Source of the DNA: PFJX01 sp964440155
GTDB lineage: Bacteria > Pseudomonadota > Gammaproteobacteria > Burkholderiales > Thiobacillaceae
Direction: 5' to 3'
DNA length: 25,723 nucleotides
NCBI GenBank assembly: GCA_964440155.1
Contig: CAYTRH010000023.1
Coordinates: 1-25,723 of the forward strand
Positions 24,220 to 25,723 of this stretch are shown one piece after another. The notes under the pieces are model-generated. The model did no database searches, was not told the DNA's origin, and saw only the letters and a list, made by a program, of their open reading frames with translations. The first letter of the stretch is position 1, and every line of letters starts with the position of its first letter. The translations under genes and the position numbers were made by a program.

Positions 24220-25658
24220 AACGCACGTTACTCGCGCTCGCCCTGCTCGCCGCCACCGGCGCGCAGGCCAACGAGGAGCGCATCAGCAGCGCCACCGAGC
24301 AGACCGCGCTGGCGGTCACCATCTACAACGGTGATCTGGCCTTGGTCAAGGATGCGCGCCGGGTGCGCGTCAACAACGGCGACAACCGGCTGGCCTGGCG
24401 TGACGTATCCGCCCGCATGCAGCCGGAGACCGCGTTGCTGCGCGCGCTGGATGGCAGGAAACTGCAACTGCTGGAACAGAACTTCGATTTCGATCTGCTG
24501 ACGCCGCAGAAGCTGCTGGAGAAATCCGTGGGCGAGAACGTGCGCGTGATCCGCAACCAGCCCATCACCGGCGTCGAGATCAGCGAGTTCGCCACCGTGC
24601 TGGCGGCCAACGACGGCGTGGTGCTGCGCTTCGCCGATCGCGTCGAAACCGGCGTGCCCGGACGGCTGGCGTTCAGCGGCGTGCCGGCCAGCCTGCGCGA
24701 CCGGCCGACCCTGTCCATGCTGTTCCGCACCGAGGTGCCGGCCCCGGCTTACGGCCCGGCCAGCGCCGAGCACGCCATGGAGCTGACCTACCTGACCGGC
24801 GGTCTGACCTGGAAGGCGGATTACGTCGCCGAACTGTCGGCCAAGGAGGACGCCATCGATCTGAGCGGCTGGGTCACACTCACCAACACCAGCGGCACCG
24901 CCTATCCCAACGCCCGGCTGCAACTGGTCGCCGGCGAGGTCAACCGCGTGCAGCCGGAGCTCAAGGCCGTGCCGCTGATGCAGCGCGCCATGGCCGTGGC
25001 CGATGCGGCGCCGATGCAGCAGGAAAGCCTGTTCGAATACCACCTGTACACGCTCGACCGGCTGACCACCTTGCAGGATCGTCAGACCAAGCAGGTGGCT
25101 TTGCTGTCGGCGCAGAACGTCGGCGTCACCAAGGAGTTCCGCCTGGTCGGCGCCAACTGGTACTACGGCAGCCAGCAGGGCGACCTGGGGCAGAAGCTGA
25201 AACCCGGCGTGTTCATGGAATTCGCCAACCAGGGCGGCGCGCTGGGCGTGCCGCTGCCCAAGGGCGTGGTCCGCGTGTACAAGAAGGACAGCGCCGGCCG
25301 CGCCCAATTCATCGGCGAGGATCGCATCGAGCACACGGCCCGGGGCGAGATCGTGCGGCTGAAGCTGGGCGAGGCGTTCGACATCACCGCCGACAAGAAG
25401 CAGACCGAGTTCCAGCGCGTGGCGCCCGGCTATGGCGGCCGTGGCGGCGTGATCGAGACCGCCTATCAACTGGAGATCCGCAACGCCAAGAGCGACCCGG
25501 CCACCGTCACCGTGGTCGAGCCGATGCCGCCGGACTGGCAGATGGTGGCGGAGAGCCTGCCGCACCGCAAGACCAACGCCACCACCGCCGTGTGGCAGGT
25601 GCCGGTGCCGGCGCAGGGCGCGACCGTGCTGACCTGGCGCGTGCGCGCACGCTACTGA
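24216..25658 (+). CDS. Secreted DUF4139-domain protein
   Basis: A 480-residue protein with a clear signal peptide (MKRTLLALALLAATGAQA, cut likely before NEER). The remainder is beta-rich. It contains VTIYNGDLALVKDAR near the N-terminus, LTYLTGGLTWKADYVAEL in the middle and PLPKGVVRVYKKD later, the pattern of the DUF4139 family, whose function is unknown. It is predicted to be exported to the periplasm. A ribosome site CAGGAG stands seven bases before ATG 24216, and the start overlaps the pgl stop. The coupling to pgl has no obvious metabolic reason. Confidence 0.88.
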   Translation: MKRTLLALALLAATGAQANEERISSATEQTALAVTIYNGDLALVKDARRVRVNNGDNRLAWRDVSARMQPETALLRALDGRKLQLLEQNFDFDLLTPQKLLEKSVGENVRVIRNQPITGVEISEFATVLAANDGVVLRFADRVETGVPGRLAFSGVPASLRDRPTLSMLFRTEVPAPAYGPASAEHAMELTYLTGGLTWKADYVAELSAKEDAIDLSGWVTLTNTSGTAYPNARLQLVAGEVNRVQPELKAVPLMQRAMAVADAAPMQQESLFEYHLYTLDRLTTLQDRQTKQVALLSAQNVGVTKEFRLVGANWYYGSQQGDLGQKLKPGVFMEFANQGGALGVPLPKGVVRVYKKDSAGRAQFIGEDRIEHTARGEIVRLKLGEAFDITADKKQTEFQRVAPGYGGRGGVIETAYQLEIRNAKSDPATVTVVEPMPPDWQMVAESLPHRKTNATTAVWQVPVPAQGATVLTWRVRARY

Positions 25659-25668
25659 GCTGCGGGTG

Positions 25669-25723
25669 GTGATCGACGACATCGTCGCCGCCCTGGCCGC
25701 CCCCGGCTGGGGCGTGTTCGACG
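25669..25723 (+). CDS. Start of a further gene, possibly a 2OG-Fe(II) oxygenase (truncated by window end)
   Basis: Ten bases after the DUF4139 stop a frame begins at GTG 25669 (or GTG 25666) and reads VIDDIVAALAAPGWGVFD. The pattern 'I..AL...GW.V.D' recalls the N-terminus of SM-20-type 2-oxoglutarate/iron oxygenases. Only 18 codons are visible, so both the gene and the family are tentative. Confidence 0.35.
   Translation, partial: MIDDIVAALAAPGWGVFD

Noticed and set aside
23052..25658. An 868-codon plus-strand frame crossing the N gap
   Set aside because: It is the DUF4139 frame joined by chance to pgl and to antisense of the exonuclease. The DUF4139 gene has its own ribosome site and signal peptide at 24216.

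Overview
The window is high-GC DNA from a member of the Pseudomonadota, most likely a beta- or gammaproteobacterium. The basis is the pilB-pilC-pilD-coaE-zapD gene order, RlmD, a proteobacterial yybP-ykoY riboswitch and dense coding. A run of exactly 50 N at 23741-23790 shows it is a scaffolded draft assembly. I cannot name the genus from sequence alone.

Region 1 (1-5196) is a type III restriction-modification operon: mod1 (5' end outside the window), a DUF1016/YhcG-type PD-(D/E)XK nuclease gene, and res1. Each junction is a 4-base ATGA overlap. Region 2 (about 5193-6622) is a short non-defence segment holding a gene remnant, a small membrane protein and a SAM-dependent methyltransferase, with a possible remnant of a convergent gene at its right edge. 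Region 3 (6765-12306) is a second type III operon of a different Res subfamily: an eroded HTH gene, mod2, a MntA-HepT toxin-antitoxin pair, and res2. The toxin-antitoxin pair sits between mod2 and res2, and translation runs through ATGA overlaps from antitoxin to toxin to Res.

Region 4 (12421-14188) holds a TauE/SafE permease and then a manganese-type yybP-ykoY riboswitch in front of a GDT1/TMEM165-family transporter. Region 5 (14184-14430) is a roughly 250-base, highly palindromic element between two convergent genes. Region 6 (14454-23351, minus strand) is housekeeping: zapD, coaE, pilD, pilC, pilB, a CNNM/CorC-type protein, rlmD and a DEDDy 3'-5' exonuclease. Region 7 (23505-end, plus strand) holds a 6-phosphogluconolactonase interrupted by the assembly gap, a secreted DUF4139 protein, and the first codons of a further gene.

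The most interesting material is the defence block. Two unrelated type III systems lie in tandem, and each carries a different two- to three-gene insert between mod and res: a nuclease in one, a HEPN/MNT toxin-antitoxin in the other. mod1 has an abrupt GC change at the end of its target-recognition region. mod2 carries an uninterrupted run of ten C inside its reading frame, which could switch the protein by slippage. Three of the R-M genes (mod1, res1, mod2) carry related palindromic repeats inserted in frame; I saw none in the housekeeping genes.
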